A DNA stretch of 64,000 nt from Rosa chinensis (taxonomy: Eukaryota; Streptophyta; Magnoliopsida; Rosales; Rosaceae), in the NCBI RefSeq assembly GCF_002994745.2, contig NC_037094.1:40231456-40295455 (forward strand), given 5' to 3'. A program made the translations under genes and the position numbers. Positions 22,262 through 34,147 of this stretch are shown one piece after another. Each line of letters starts with the position of its first letter. Positions within the stretch are counted from its first letter, which is position 1. The notes below the pieces were generated by a model. It had not been told where the DNA came from. It searched no databases and worked only from the letters and a program-made list of their open reading frames with translations.

Positions 22262-24642
22262 TGATAGGAGCATTTTAATGCGACGTTTTACTCGCTTTTC
22301 CCTGCATTTTCTGCGTTATTTCCTTAATAAAACCCTGTTTAGGAAAGTTTCCATTCTTTGATTGGGAAAGTTCCTATTTGTAGAAAGTTTCTATTTTTGT
22401 AGTTTCTATTTATCATTTTTAGTAAGTTTCCATTTTCAGTAATTTCTATTTTTCATTTTTTAGAAAGTTTCCATTTTCAGTTTAGGAAAGTTGCCATTTT
22501 TCATTTTAGGAAAGTTTCTATTTTTCTTACTAGTTTCTATTTTCAGGACCTCCGAGCTAGAAAGTGGAAATGAACTCACAAATGGAAAGAGGAGCTTGCG
22601 ATCACCAAGGGGAGCAAAGATGAAGAACAATGAGCCACAGAAATGAGCAGAAATGAAGAAAAAGAGTTTTCCTGGTCCAACCAGGAAACCCTGCGAAAAT
22701 GAGGAAAGCCCACCAATGAAGTTTCCAACGTTACTATGAAAAAGAAATGGAAAAATAAAGTGTTGTGACGTTGGAAGATGACATAGCATAGAAGTGACGC
22801 ATGGAGGCCCAAAAACTCTCAAGACTTGTTGGATTTTCGGCTAATTGGATAAAAGCCCACCAAAGCCCATGGAACTAGGGTTTGTGACGCAAACCCTAGC
22901 ACTAAAGTTGTTGTTGCCGTGAATTTGCAAGAGAGAAACAAGGAGGTGGCGTCCAAGAAAATCAGAAATTAAAAGGAGATTTTCTAGGGTTATTTTTATG
23001 GAAATAAATCAAGAGATAAACCCTAGAGACTCCTAGCCGTCCAAGCAAGAGAGAAACAAGGAATTGCCGTGCAAAATAAAAGAGAAACCCTAGAGAATTC
23101 GGCCAAGGGATAATGAAGAGAGAAACTAGGGTTTTGCCGTGTGGAAAATCAGAAATTCAAGAGAGATTTCGTGGAGATTTCTTAGGGAGCTTTTAAAGGA
23201 AAGAGAATATGTGTTGAACACAAAAAGCTCTCAAAGGAGTCTAGGTTCGTCCCCCTTTATTCTCTAAATATATTGTTGCCGAAATTGGTGAAGGAAATCA
23301 GAAAATATCTCTATATATTTCGGCAAGATTATTTAGGGAATTAATTCTGGAATTTTGTGATTGGTTGCACCACCTCATAGGGCTTATGTGGCACGAAATC
23401 ATTGGAGGAAATTATGTGGAGGAAGCAAGCTATTGCCGTGAGTTTCTCTAGGGTTTTACACGGCTTGAAGACCTAGAAGCCGTCCCCTATATATTCCTCT
23501 CTTCTCTCAACGTCAAGAAGTTCCTAGTTCCATTTTTTACGTTCTACACTTGAGAACTAATTCAGAAAACTCTCTAGCTTAGCCGTGCTCCTCTCCATCC
23601 TCTAGGGCAACCACGAAGTGCAAGCAAGGCCAAGGAAGAAGAAGACAAGCCGTGCATACCATCCACCCTCCACCTTGAAGATTGCTTTCGAAATTCAAGA
23701 GACCACATCATCATTTCATCCATCTCATCTTCATCACGGTGTAATCCGATTCTCCTTGTACCTTTGCTTTGTAATTTTCGTTGGTTTGCCTTAGTTGACA
23801 CTTATGTATGAACAAGTATTGATTTCTGAAATTTTATGATTAATTGTTAATTTTCAGATTCATATATTGTGATTTATGGTTGCTTTTGTGTAAGTGTTTG
23901 ATTGAATTTGCATGATAGAAATCGTTTGTATGATAATCTTGAATGGTTCGAAACATTTAGGGTTTTTATGTGAATGTTGCTACGAATTTGAGAACATGAA
24001 TCAACTTTTTGGTTTTGTGTTCTTGAATCAACAAGTAGTAAAGGTTTTGTACAAAAACCGAAATTTAATCAAAGGAGATTGCAATTAGGTGAACTTTTTC
24101 ATACTAAGTTGCACATTTGAATTGATAGCCTTTCTAGATGCTTAATGCGTTGAACATGACATGATTGACTAGCTTTCTAGGGTTTGATTGCATGTTTGAT
24201 AGAATTAATCTAGGTGCTTTCACTTAGGTTAATTAGCATTGAAGTAAAATATGGGAAATTGTTTGCTTAGAACGTTTCACATGATCAATTCCTCTTGCAT
24301 GACTATGATGAACAATGATGAACTTGAATTAACTTTGATTATAAATTCCGATTTGATCTTTGTTCGTGCATTTCATTTGCATTTTTATGTTTTTGCATTT
24401 TAATTGTTTTCTTTACTTAGTTTAATTTCCGAAAATCAAAACCAAAAATCCCCCTAATTTCGTAAATATGTATATATTTTGTTATATTTTTGTAAATATT
24501 ATACTTTGTTTTAATTTTAATTGTTTAATTGTTTGATAATGACAGGTGTACCTTCAATCCCCGGAATAGAACGATCCCTATTTATTCTATACTACTAATG
24601 ACATTTCAGGGTTAAATTGGTCGCTTCCTAAAAGAGACACCA
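22262..24642 (+). repeat. 3' LTR of E1 (family A)
   Basis: 2381 bases. It keeps the 83-base segment 24173-24255 that the 5' LTR has lost. The TATA box is at 23488-23494. It ends GAGACACCA, followed by TSD TGTCA. Confidence 0.96.
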
Positions 24643-24647
24643 TGTCA

Positions 24648-27511
24648 CATCATATCTCTTCAAGAGAGCCTCAATCGTCCTATTGCAAAAATGGGATCCA
24701 CCATCACTAATGAGAACTCTAGGCATTCCAAACCTGCTAAAGATGTTAGACTTGATAAAATCTGCAACAACCTTAGAGTCATTAGTTCTAGTGGCCTTTG
24801 CTTCCACCCATTTGGAAACATAGTCCACTGCAAGTAAGATATATATGAACCCAAAAGATGATGGGAAAGGTCCCATGAAATCTATACCCCAAACATCAAA
24901 GATTTCAACAGTTATGATATTAGTCAAGGGCATTTGATCTCTAGGGCCTAGGTTTCCTGTTCTTTGGCATTTATCACAAGTTAAACAATAGGCATGTGCA
25001 TCCCTAAACAATGTTGGCCAATAGAACCCAGACTCTAGTACCTTAAGCGCAGTCTTCTTAGACCCAAAGTGTCCCCCACATGCTTTAGAATGGCAAAACG
25101 AAAGTATAGCATTATGTTCATGTTCAGGCACACATCTTCTAATCAATTGATCAGAACAATATTTCCATAGGTAAGGTTCATCCCAAACATAGTGCTTAAC
25201 AGTTTTCTTAAGCCTATCTCTATGAGCACGTGACATGGTATCAGGAATCTTCCTAGACACAATATAGTTCACAATATCTGCATACCATGGTTCACTTACC
25301 TGAAGTCTAAAGAGTTGCTCATCTGGAAATGTCTCCACCAGAGGGAGATGATTTTCTGCATGCACCAAGCGACTCAAGTGGTCAGCTACCACGTTCTCAC
25401 TACCCTTCTTGTCCTTGATTTCCACGTCGAATTCTTGCAAGAGTAGGATCCATCTGATGAGCCTTGGTTTCGCCTCCTTCTTGGTCATCAAGTATTTTAA
25501 AGCTGCATGGTCAGTAAAGATAGTAACTTTGGTACCAAGTAAATAAGAGCGAAACTTCTCAAGGGCAAAGACAACTGCAAGGAGCTCTTTCTCTGTGGTG
25601 GAGTAGTTCATTTGTGCATCATTGAGAGTCCTTGAGGCGTAGTAGATGGCATAGGGTAGCTTGTCCTTCCTTTGCCCCAAAACAGCTCCAACTGCATAGT
25701 CAGAGGCATCACACATCAACTCAAAGGGCAAGGACCAATCTGGAGGTAACATGATGGGGGCAGACGTCAACAACTCCTTAAGCTTGTCAAAAGCTTCTTG
25801 ACACTCCTTGTCAAAGTGAAAGGGCACATCCTTCTGGAGTAGTTGACATAAGGGTCTCGAAATCTTAGAGAAGTCCTTGATGAACCTCCTGTAAAAACCT
25901 GCATGGCCAAGGAAAGAACGAATCTCTCTCACAGAAGTGGGAGAGGGTAAGTGACGCACAATATCCACCTTGGCCTTATCAACCTCTATACCCCTAGCAG
26001 AGACAATATGTCCTAGAACTATTCCTTGTTGAACCATAAAATGGCATTTTTCCCAATTAAGTACAAGGTTAGTTTCCATGCAACGTTTCAAAATTATCTC
26101 CAGATTATTAAGACAATCATCAAAATTCTTTCCAAAAACTGAAAAGTCATCCATGAATACCTCTATGATTTTCTCAATATAATCTGAAAAGATACTTACC
26201 ATACATCTCTGAAAAGTACCTGGAGCGTTGCAAAGTCCGAAGGGCATACGTCTATAAGCAAACGTTCCAAAGGGGCAAGTGAAGGTTGTCTTCTCTTGGT
26301 CTTCATTTGCAATTGCAATCTGGTTGTAACCAGAGTATCCATCCAGGAAGCAGTAGTAGTCATGTCCAGCTAGGCGCTCAAGCATCTGATCAATGAATGG
26401 CAGAGGAAAGTGGTCTTTCCTTGTAGTTGCGTTGAGCCTCCTATAGTCAATACAAACTCTGTGGCCTGTGACTGTCCTTTGAGGCACCAGTTCATTATCA
26501 GCATTCTTGACCACAGTGATCCCAGACTTCTTGGGCACGACCTGAACTGGGGAGACCCACTTGGAGTCAGAAATAGGGTAGATTACCCCACAATCAAGGA
26601 GTTTGATAACCTCCTTCTTCACTACTTCCATCATTGGAGGGTTGAGACGACGTTGAGCCTCTCTAGTGGGTTTAGACCCCTCCTCTAGAAGTATTCTGTG
26701 GACACAAGTTGTAGGGCTGATTCCCTTGATATCCGCCAATGTCCATCCTATGGCGGTCTTGTGTTGCTTCAACATTTCCACCAACTTCTCTTCTTGTGGA
26801 GTCGTCAGTGCAGAGGACACAATCACTGGTAAGGTCTCCTTGTCCCCTAAGTAGACATACTTCAAATGGTCTGGAAGAGGTTTTAGCTCTAGTTCTGGGG
26901 CCTGGACCACTGAAGGTAAAGTCTTGTTAGTGGATAACTGAATGGACAAGGGAGAAACAGACTTACCTAGATAGGGAGATGCCTCAAGGAAGGAGACGTT
27001 TTCAATGATTTTCTCCTCACAAGTGTCTCTCAACTTGTCCTCTGGAATGGTGATTCCTTCCTTTGTATAGCCTACCCCACTCTCAAGGGTACTGACTAAG
27101 GTATCCTCATGCATAATGTCAAACATTTTCTGCGCAAGTTCATCCAAAATATCAGTAGAAAAGCAATCATGAACCTCTAGGGGATACCTCATGGCTTCAA
27201 AAATGTTAAAGCCAATAATGTCACCATCGAACTCCATTGTAAGTGAACCTTCATACACATCAATCTTCGTCCTAGCTGTCCTTAAGAAAGGACGTCCCAA
27301 AAGCAATGGAGTTGAACTTACAGGGGAGTCCTCCATTTCCAACACATAGAAATCAGCTGGGAAGATAAGATGGTTAACCTGTACAAGCACATCCTCCAAC
27401 AAACCTCTAGGGTATGCATTGGATCTGTCAGCTAACTGAATGATAACGTTGTCAGATTTAAGTTCCCCTAGACCTAGGGTTTCATAAACAGAGTAGGGCA
27501 TAACATTAACA
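24648..27511 (-). pseudogene. pol: E3 pol: RT, RNase H and N-terminal part of integrase
   Basis: One long open frame, about 950 codons, read from 27511 down to the E1 insertion. It starts just after the damaged protease active site (SVNVMPYS) and continues through the protease tail (LLLGRPFL). The linker, reverse transcriptase (FMDDFSVFG) and RNase H ([19 protein letters not shown]) follow. The integrase zinc finger has the HEHN, H and CLTCDKC pattern, and the core shows GIDFMGPF and ISDGGSHF. The frame stops at 24648 because E1 is inserted; the rest is at 2943-3601. Unlike E1, it has no internal stop in RT, RNase H or integrase. The part upstream of the protease is in a different frame. Confidence 0.94.
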
Positions 27512-29616
27512 GATGCATTCTCACTTAAATCTGGAGTTACCAATAGTACAAGGAATAGTAAAGCTTCCAGGATCCTTACACTTTGGAGGAATCTTCCTCT
27601 GAATCAGGGCAGAGACATTCTCACTTACCTTTACCACCTCCTTTTCACGGTTTACTCTCCTAGTAGTGCAAAGCTCTTTGAGGAACTTGGCATACTTAGG
27701 GACTTGCTTGATGGCCTCTAGGAGGGGTAGGTTCACTTGCACCTTCTTGAAAGTTTCCAAGATGGCTTGGTCACTTTGATCCTTCTTAGATTGGGCAAAC
27801 CTGCGTGGGAAGGGCATGCAAGAAGTAGAATGGTTAGCAATAACCGAATTTGTTAAGTTAGAATTACTACCTGATACTTCCGGTTTTGCCTTTAACGGTG
27901 AGGACGCCCTTGTCTCTTCCTTGGACGTTGCAGGGTCCTTCTCAAGACCCAACTTGGTGGGGTCTTGGTCTTTCTCAATTTCTATGCTCACTTGGGCCTT
28001 CTTGGGTTGCTTTGGTTGATCCACAAATGGTCTTCCACTCCTTGTAGTAACAACTGATGCATTCTCCACATTAGGGTTAGGTATTGTATTACTAGGGAGC
28101 TTGCCAGTCTCGTGGATCTTGCTCATGAAATCCACAACTTGACCCATTTGCTTCTTGAGCTCTGCAATGTCCTTGGTGTGGGTCTGTTGTCCTTGAATCA
28201 AAGCCTGTGTAGAGTTTGTCAAGGCTTGGGTAGAACTAGTCAAGGCCTCCAACGTCTTGTCATAGTGAGACATTGAAGATCCTGAATTTTGTTGAGGAGG
28301 AGGCATGTAAGGCCTTTGAAAAGATGACCCTTGGAATGAAGGCCCTTGTGGACGTTGGAAATTCCCTCCAAGAGGATTCTGAACGTTATCATTGTTGGTC
28401 CACTTGAAGTTGGGATGGTCCCTCCATCCTGGGTTGTAAGTATTGGAGTACGGGTCATGTCTAGGACGTTGAGGTCCTCCTTGATATCCTCCAATAGCAT
28501 TTGCAGATTCCCAACCTCCATTTTCATTAAGTTGGGGGCACTGATCTGTAACATGCCCTTGCATAGAGCACACCCCACAAGCCATTGTTGCACTTGATCC
28601 CTTGGAACTTACCACTTGGTTCATGAGGAGGGTCAGCTTATTCAGTTGATCTTCAATGGCAGTATTCTTGCTCATCTCATGCACCCTACGAGTAGAGTGT
28701 CCTACCCCCTCATATTGTTGAGAGTTTAGGGCACGATTAGCTATAAGTTCCTTCCCAACCGCAGGTGACTTATCCACAAAAGCTCCTCCAGCTGCAGCAT
28801 CAAGCATTTGCCTTTCCAAGGGTAAGAGTCCCTCGTAGAAACATGTAAGTAGGGTCTCATCCTTCATCTGATGTTGAGGACATTGTGCAAGTAAGGAGTT
28901 GAACCTTTCATAGTAGGCAGCATAGGACTCATCATGAGCTTGCTCTATTCCACTAAGCTTCTTCCTAAGTGTGATGACTTTTGAAGCTGGGAAGTATTTT
29001 TCCAAGAAGGCCTTTCTCATTGTTTCCCATGATGTGATACGTCCTGCAGGGAGTTCATATAGCCAATCCTTGGCTCTATCAGCTAGAGAGAATGGAAATG
29101 CTCTCATCTTAAGAAGGTTCTCATCTGCTCCTTGTGGTTGCATGTTTGCACAAACAGATTGGAATTCTCGTACGTGCTTATTAGCATCCTCCATATTAAG
29201 TCCATGGAAGATAGGGAGCTTGTGCAACAATCCACTCTTAAGCTCAAACTCTGCCTGTCTTCCAGCTGCAGGGGCAGGGTATACTATGCCTGTAGGGGCC
29301 CTCCTTCAACAGTTGCGGTGGAGAGTTCCCTAATAGATGCCATTCTCTCTTCTTCGACTTCTTCAGGTGGTGGTGAAGGTGGTGGTGTAGAGTTGGACGA
29401 AATCACAGGTGAAGGTGAACGTGAAGGAGGAGATGGACTCGGTGTAGGTGATGTAGACTCCTCAGAACAGTAGGTCCTCTTCCCTTGCTCGTTAAATGTG
29501 TACTCTTTGTATGTTGAAGGAGAAGGGCTTGTGAACTCAAGGAGTGAAGGACCCTTCAAACGAGCGAGCCTTGCTTCAATTTCCTTTATTGTAGATGGTC
29601 TAAAAGGCTCGGTCAT
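27512..29616 (-). pseudogene. gag-pro: E3 gag and start of protease (two lesions)
   Basis: Gag of E3, homologous to 7597-9730 of E1. The start ATG is at 29614-29616 (MTEPF). A one-base loss in a C-run near 29298 shifts the frame after about 106 codons. The frame then open runs from about 29230 to a TGA at 27521-27523. It includes the Gag domain (FPFSLADRAKDWLYELP), a CCHC knuckle near 28540-28580 and the Q/G-rich linker. At the protease active site, 22 bases of the E1 version, including the DLGA catalytic motif, are replaced by eight bases (TGAGAATG). This removes the catalytic Asp, adds the stop and shifts the frame. The filler copies sequence about 100 bases upstream in gag. E3 Gag could not be matured by its own protease. 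Confidence 0.93.
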
Positions 29617-31241
29617 TCATAGGATTCCTGAACATCATCAAAATTCACAGAAGTTAGCAAAGTATAAAGTAAACTAATTACAAATTAGTGATTTATACAT
29701 CAACTTTACTATTCATGACTTTACTATTTATGATTTATACAAGTATAAAATAGAGTATAAATTAAAAACTATCCACAATCTTTTCACAAATAAACCACGT
29801 AAGAAGTTTATACAAGTATAAAATGTACAACACACACAATTTACAAGTGGAGGATATGTTCAAGTATCTTATTATCTTTACAAAATAAAGTTAATATCTC
29901 AATTGATTACAAGTTGTAAGTCGAGCCCAATAGAAACCACTACTATTGGTGAGATACGATCTAGGGATAGTCGTCTAGACATAAGTCGCTTTCCTTTGTT
30001 TCAGAAGGCTAGATGGCCAGATTAAGAGGTAAGTGAGAGGGAGGACTCATTTTGGTGACACTACGGAGGCTACTCCCTCATTGAGGTTTACGCACAGTCT
30101 ATAGTATCTCTGAGATCCAATTTGAACCCATCACCCAGGGTCTCAACCTAAGACACCACCTATATGCCCCTTACTCAGCTTGAAAAGAACTCATGTGTTA
30201 GACAGTTCTCCAAATGCTAATAAAAGCCGCCCTCAACTTCAAAAGACCTTAGAAAGGCACTAATGAAGGGTTAAGGCCAATATTAACAAGAGGGCCCTTA
30301 TCTACTCATACGATTTTACACACTTATAACAATCAAAAACTTAACAATATTCACAATTAATTCTTTAAATTTCTTTTGTTTAACAAAATTTGACACATTG
30401 TAAACACAACTTTTACACAACAAAACGTCACACTTTGTACACTTTTTTTTTTTTTTTTTCCTTCTTCTTTTTTTTTTTTTTCGAAAATACTTACAAATAT
30501 TTGTTTTTCTTCCTTTTCTTTACAATTATTTTCAACACTTAGGTACGGGAACAGGGAGTCTCGATGTGCAATGGGACTGAAACAGCTACCCTTTTCAAGA
30601 CTATGTTTAATCCAATATACCTTAGTGAATCACAATATTTTCATTTGTTATAAATACCATTGATTTCAAATTCAATTCCAAGCGGTAAATCAAGAGGACG
30701 TGCGGCCCAAGTATAGTCGTCAAGACACTAAGTCCCTCTTACATCCTTTGGGCAACCTTACTGAAATGGCCAGGTAGGGGAGGACGAACACAAGAGGTAG
30801 GATCCATTTTGGCATAGGCTACTCCCTCATTGAGGTTTACGCCCATTTGTAAGCACTTCTGAATCCAAAAACCAGTCATGAGCGTTGTCCCCTTCCTAGA
30901 CACCATCCCACATAGGCTATACTTACTTGGATATAAAAGGTCCTAAGTGTGAAGACAGTTCAATGAATGTTAATAAAGGCCGCCCTCAACCTTAAGGGAC
31001 CAGAACTAGGTACCAATAAGGGGTTTAGGCCAATATTAATAAACACGACTTCACCTATTCCTTCTTTAATTTACAACTTACAATTAAAATTCGTATTCAA
31101 CAATATAAATAACAACCTAAGTAATTAATTAACTAATTAACTAACAAATTATGAACAATTAACAAGTAAGTTTTTTTTTTTTTTTCTTTTCGAACACAAC
31201 ATAAAAACAAAACATATATTCACATATTTAGCAAGTGATTT
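29617..31241 (-). other. Leader of E3, two diverged modules
   Basis: Noncoding leader collinear with that of E1. Module 2 is at about 29620-30420 and module 1 at about 30500-31240. The GCGGCTTTTATTA block appears in both (rev. comp. near 30225 and near 30975). The CCTCAATGAGG hairpin sequence lies near 30082 and near 30824. T-rich tracts on the plus strand (30444-30482 and 31172-31187) match the A-rich tracts of E1. Confidence 0.82.
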
Positions 31242-31264
31242 TTCAATCCCCGGCAACGGCGCCA
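31242..31264 (-). other. tRNA-Asp primer binding site of E3
   Basis: The 23-base PBS is identical to E1, read on the minus strand, with a five-base spacer to the LTR at 31270. Confidence 0.93.
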
Positions 31265-31269
31265 AAAAT

Positions 31270-33618
31270 TGATGTGGCTTTTGTTGAGCGACCAATTTAA
31301 CCCTGAAATGTCATTAGTAGTATAAAGTAAATAGGGATCGTTCTATTCCGGGGATTGAGGGTACACCTGTCATTGTCAAACAATTAAACAATTAAAATTA
31401 AAACAAAGTATAATATTCACAAAGGTATTTACAATTATAAACATTATTTACGAAAATAGGGGGAATTTTTGGTTTTTGATTTTGGTTTTCGAAAATTAAA
31501 CTAAGTTAAGAAAATAATTAAAATGCAAAAACATAACAAATACAAATGGGATGTGAGAACAAAGATCAAAGTCGAAACTCATGATTAAAATTGAATCAAG
31601 TTCATCATTGTTCATCATAGTCATGCAAGAGGAGTTGATCATGTGAAACGTTCAAAAGCAAACAATTTCCCATATTTTACTTTCAATGCTAATTAACCTA
31701 AGCGAAAGCACCTAGATTAATTCTATCAAACATGCAATCAAGCCCTAGAAAGCTAGTCAATCATGTCATGATTAATGCATTAAGCACCTAGAAAGGCTAT
31801 CAACTCAAATGTGCAACTTAGTATGAAAAAGTCCACCTAATTGCAATCTTCTTTGATTAAATTCGGTTTTTGTACAAAACCTTTACTACTTATCGATTCA
31901 AGAACACAAAACCAAAAAGTTGATCCATGTTCTTAAATTCGTAGCAACATTCACATAAAAACCCTAAATGTTTCGAACCATTCAAGATTATCATACAAAA
32001 GATTTCTATCATTCAAATTTAATCAAACACTCACACAAAAGCAACCATAAATCGCAATATATGAATCTGAAAATTAAAAATTAATCATAAAATTTCAGAA
32101 AACAATATTTGTTCAAACAATTGTGTCAACTAAGGCATAACCAACGAAAATTACAAAGCAAAGGTTACAAGGAGAATCGGATTACACCGTGATGAAGATG
32201 AGATGAATGAAGTGATGAATGGACTCTTGAATTTCGAAAGCAATCTCCAAGGGTGGTGATGGATGGTGTGCACGGCTTGTCTTCTTCTTCCTTGGCCTTG
32301 CTTGAACTTCGTGGTTGCCCTAGAGGATGGAGATGAACACGGCTAGGCTAGGGAGTGTTTCTGATTTTTTTTCTCAAAGTGTAAATGCAAAAGTGTGGAA
32401 CTCCTTGACGTTGAGAGAAGAGAGGAATATATAGGGGACGGCCAACTTGGTCTCCAAGCCGTGAATTTCTTCTTTATTTTCCATGGAATTAATCTGAAAA
32501 TGCCACATAGTTTCCTCCAATGATAGCTTGCCACATAAGCCCTATGAGGTGGTGCAACCAATCACAAAATTCTCTTTTAATTCCCTAGAAATATTGCCGA
32601 AATTCCTTGAGATAATTTCTGATTTTTCTTGTTTAATTTCGGCCAACTTCCTTTAGGAATTCTAGGAATGAATCTAGACTCCTTTTTAGCCGTTTCTTGG
32701 TTCCCACCTTTTTCTCTTTCCATAAAACTCTCTTAAAAAATATCTTTGCCGAAATCTTCTAGGTTCTTCTTTGATTCACACGGCAATTCTCTCTCCTTCC
32801 TTGTATTTCTCACGGCAATCCCTAGCTTCTCTCTCTCTTTAAACGGCAAAGGCTCAAGATAACTCTTCCAAGAATATCTCATTCCAAGAAAATCTCCCTA
32901 GAAAATCTCCACCGAAATCTTCTTATTATTTTCTGATTTTCCACGTCATCTTCCTTGTTTCTCTCTAGGATTTCACGGCAAAACATCTTTAGGGCTAGGG
33001 TTTGCGTCACAAACCCTAGTTCCATGGGCCTTTGTGGGCTTTTATCCAAGTAGCCGAAATTCCAACAAGTCTTGAGAGTTTTTGGGCCTCCATGCGTCAC
33101 CTCTATGCCATGTCATCATCTAGAGTCTTCAAGAAGCTTCTCTCATGCCATGTCACTTTATTAATTCGATCTCCATTCATGGTTGGCTCAAGAGTCTTGT
33201 TTTGGCAAGCTTTCCTTTTCTGGACCGGGTTTCCTGGTTGGACTAGGAAAACTTCTTTTCTTCATTTCTGCTCATTTGTGCTTCCCTTTGTACTTCATCT
33301 TGTCTCCCTCCAACGTTGGCTATCTTCTCTCTCCATTTGTGAGCTCATTTCAGCTCATTTGTGACAAGGACCTGAAAATAGAAACTAGTAAGAAAAATAG
33401 AAACTTTCCTAAAATGAAAAATGGCAACTTTCCTAAACTGAAAATGGGAAACTTTCTAAAAAATGATAAATAGAAACTACTGAAAATGGAAACTTTCTAC
33501 AAATAGGAACTTTCCCAATCAAAGAATGGAAACTTTCCTAAACAGGGTTTTATTAAGGAAATAACGCAGAAAATGCAGGGAAAAGCAAGTAAAACGTCGC
33601 ATTAAAATGCTCCTATCA
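31270..33618 (-). repeat. 5' LTR of E3 (family A)
   Basis: 2349 bases, read on the plus strand from TGATGTGGC to CTCCTATCA. Its last 961 bases pair with 1-961. Probable TATA at about 32428-32435 (minus strand). The U5 end differs from the other copies (loop rich in A) but can still pair GTCGCT with AGCCAC apart from one mismatch. ORFs inside (32343-33473) are LTR readings, not genes. Confidence 0.94.
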
Positions 33619-34147
33619 TAGTCGCCTAGACATAAGTCGCTTTCCTTTGTTTCAGAAGGCTAGATGGCCAGATTAAGAGGTAAGTGAGAGGAAGGACTCA
33701 TTTTGGTGACACTACGGAGGCTACTCTCTCATTGAGGTTTAGGCCCCTATTGGCTACTCCCACATTGTGGTTTACGCACAGTCTATAGTATCTCTGAGAT
33801 CCAATTTGAACCCATCACCCAGGGTCTCAACCTAGACACCACCTATATGCCCCTTACTCAGCTTGGAAAGAACTCATGTGTTAGACAGTTCTCCAAATGC
33901 TAATAAAAGCCGCCCTCAACCTCAAAAGACCTCAGAAAGGCACTAATGAAGGGTTAAGGCCAATATTAACAAAAGGGCCCTTATCTACTCATACGATTTT
34001 ACACACTTATAACAATCAAGAATTTAACAATATTTACAATTAATTCTTTTCTTTTGTTAGACACAATTTACACAAAACTTTCAAACAAGAACAAACAAAA
34101 CGTCACACAAATTTTATTTTTATTTTTTTCTTTTTTCTTTTTCTTTT
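33619..34147 (-). other. E4 leader, module 2 fragment
   Basis: Collinear with the E3 leader at about 29960-30480. It starts with TAGTC, the E3 target site. It holds both hairpin versions, CCTCAATGAG near 33733 and CCACAATGTGG near 33765, and ends in a T/C-rich tract where a solo LTR is inserted. Confidence 0.85.

Larger units (their letters stand above)
3602..24642 (+). mobile_element. E1: full-length Athila retrotransposon with E2 inserted, inside the E3 integrase
   Basis: A complete plus-strand element of 21041 bases (about 14.0 kb without E2). TSD TGTCA lies at 3597-3601 and 24643-24647. Order: 5' LTR 3602-5898, PBS 5904, leader 5927-7596, gag-protease 7597-10018, [E2 10019-17023], pol 17029-20264, 3' noncoding region, PPT 22249-22261, 3' LTR 22262-24642. 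The LTRs look identical over whole 60-base lines. The differences I see are one substitution (5810 versus its partner near 24554), a one-base C indel in front of the TATA box and an 83-base deletion in the 5' LTR. Against this, gag-pol carries at least six disabling lesions, so the copy was probably already defective when it last transposed. Confidence 0.96.
1..33618 (-). mobile_element. E3: Athila-type Ty3/gypsy retrotransposon, split by E1
   Basis: A minus-strand LTR retrotransposon. Reading from high to low coordinates it has a 5' LTR (31270-33618), PBS, a leader of about 1.6 kb, gag, protease, RT, RNase H, integrase (split at 3601/24643 by E1), a 3' noncoding region, PPT (962-974) and a 3' LTR that is truncated by the window start. 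Bases 1-961 align without gaps to 32658-33618, with about 4 mismatches seen. The Athila assignment rests on the FMDDFSVFG reverse-transcriptase motif, the tRNA-Asp PBS and the Gag type. Bases 33619-33623 (TAGTC) are the expected right TSD; the left one lies outside the window. Lesions: a gag frameshift near 29298 and loss of the protease active site near 27521. RT, RNase H and integrase are otherwise open. Confidence 0.93.
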
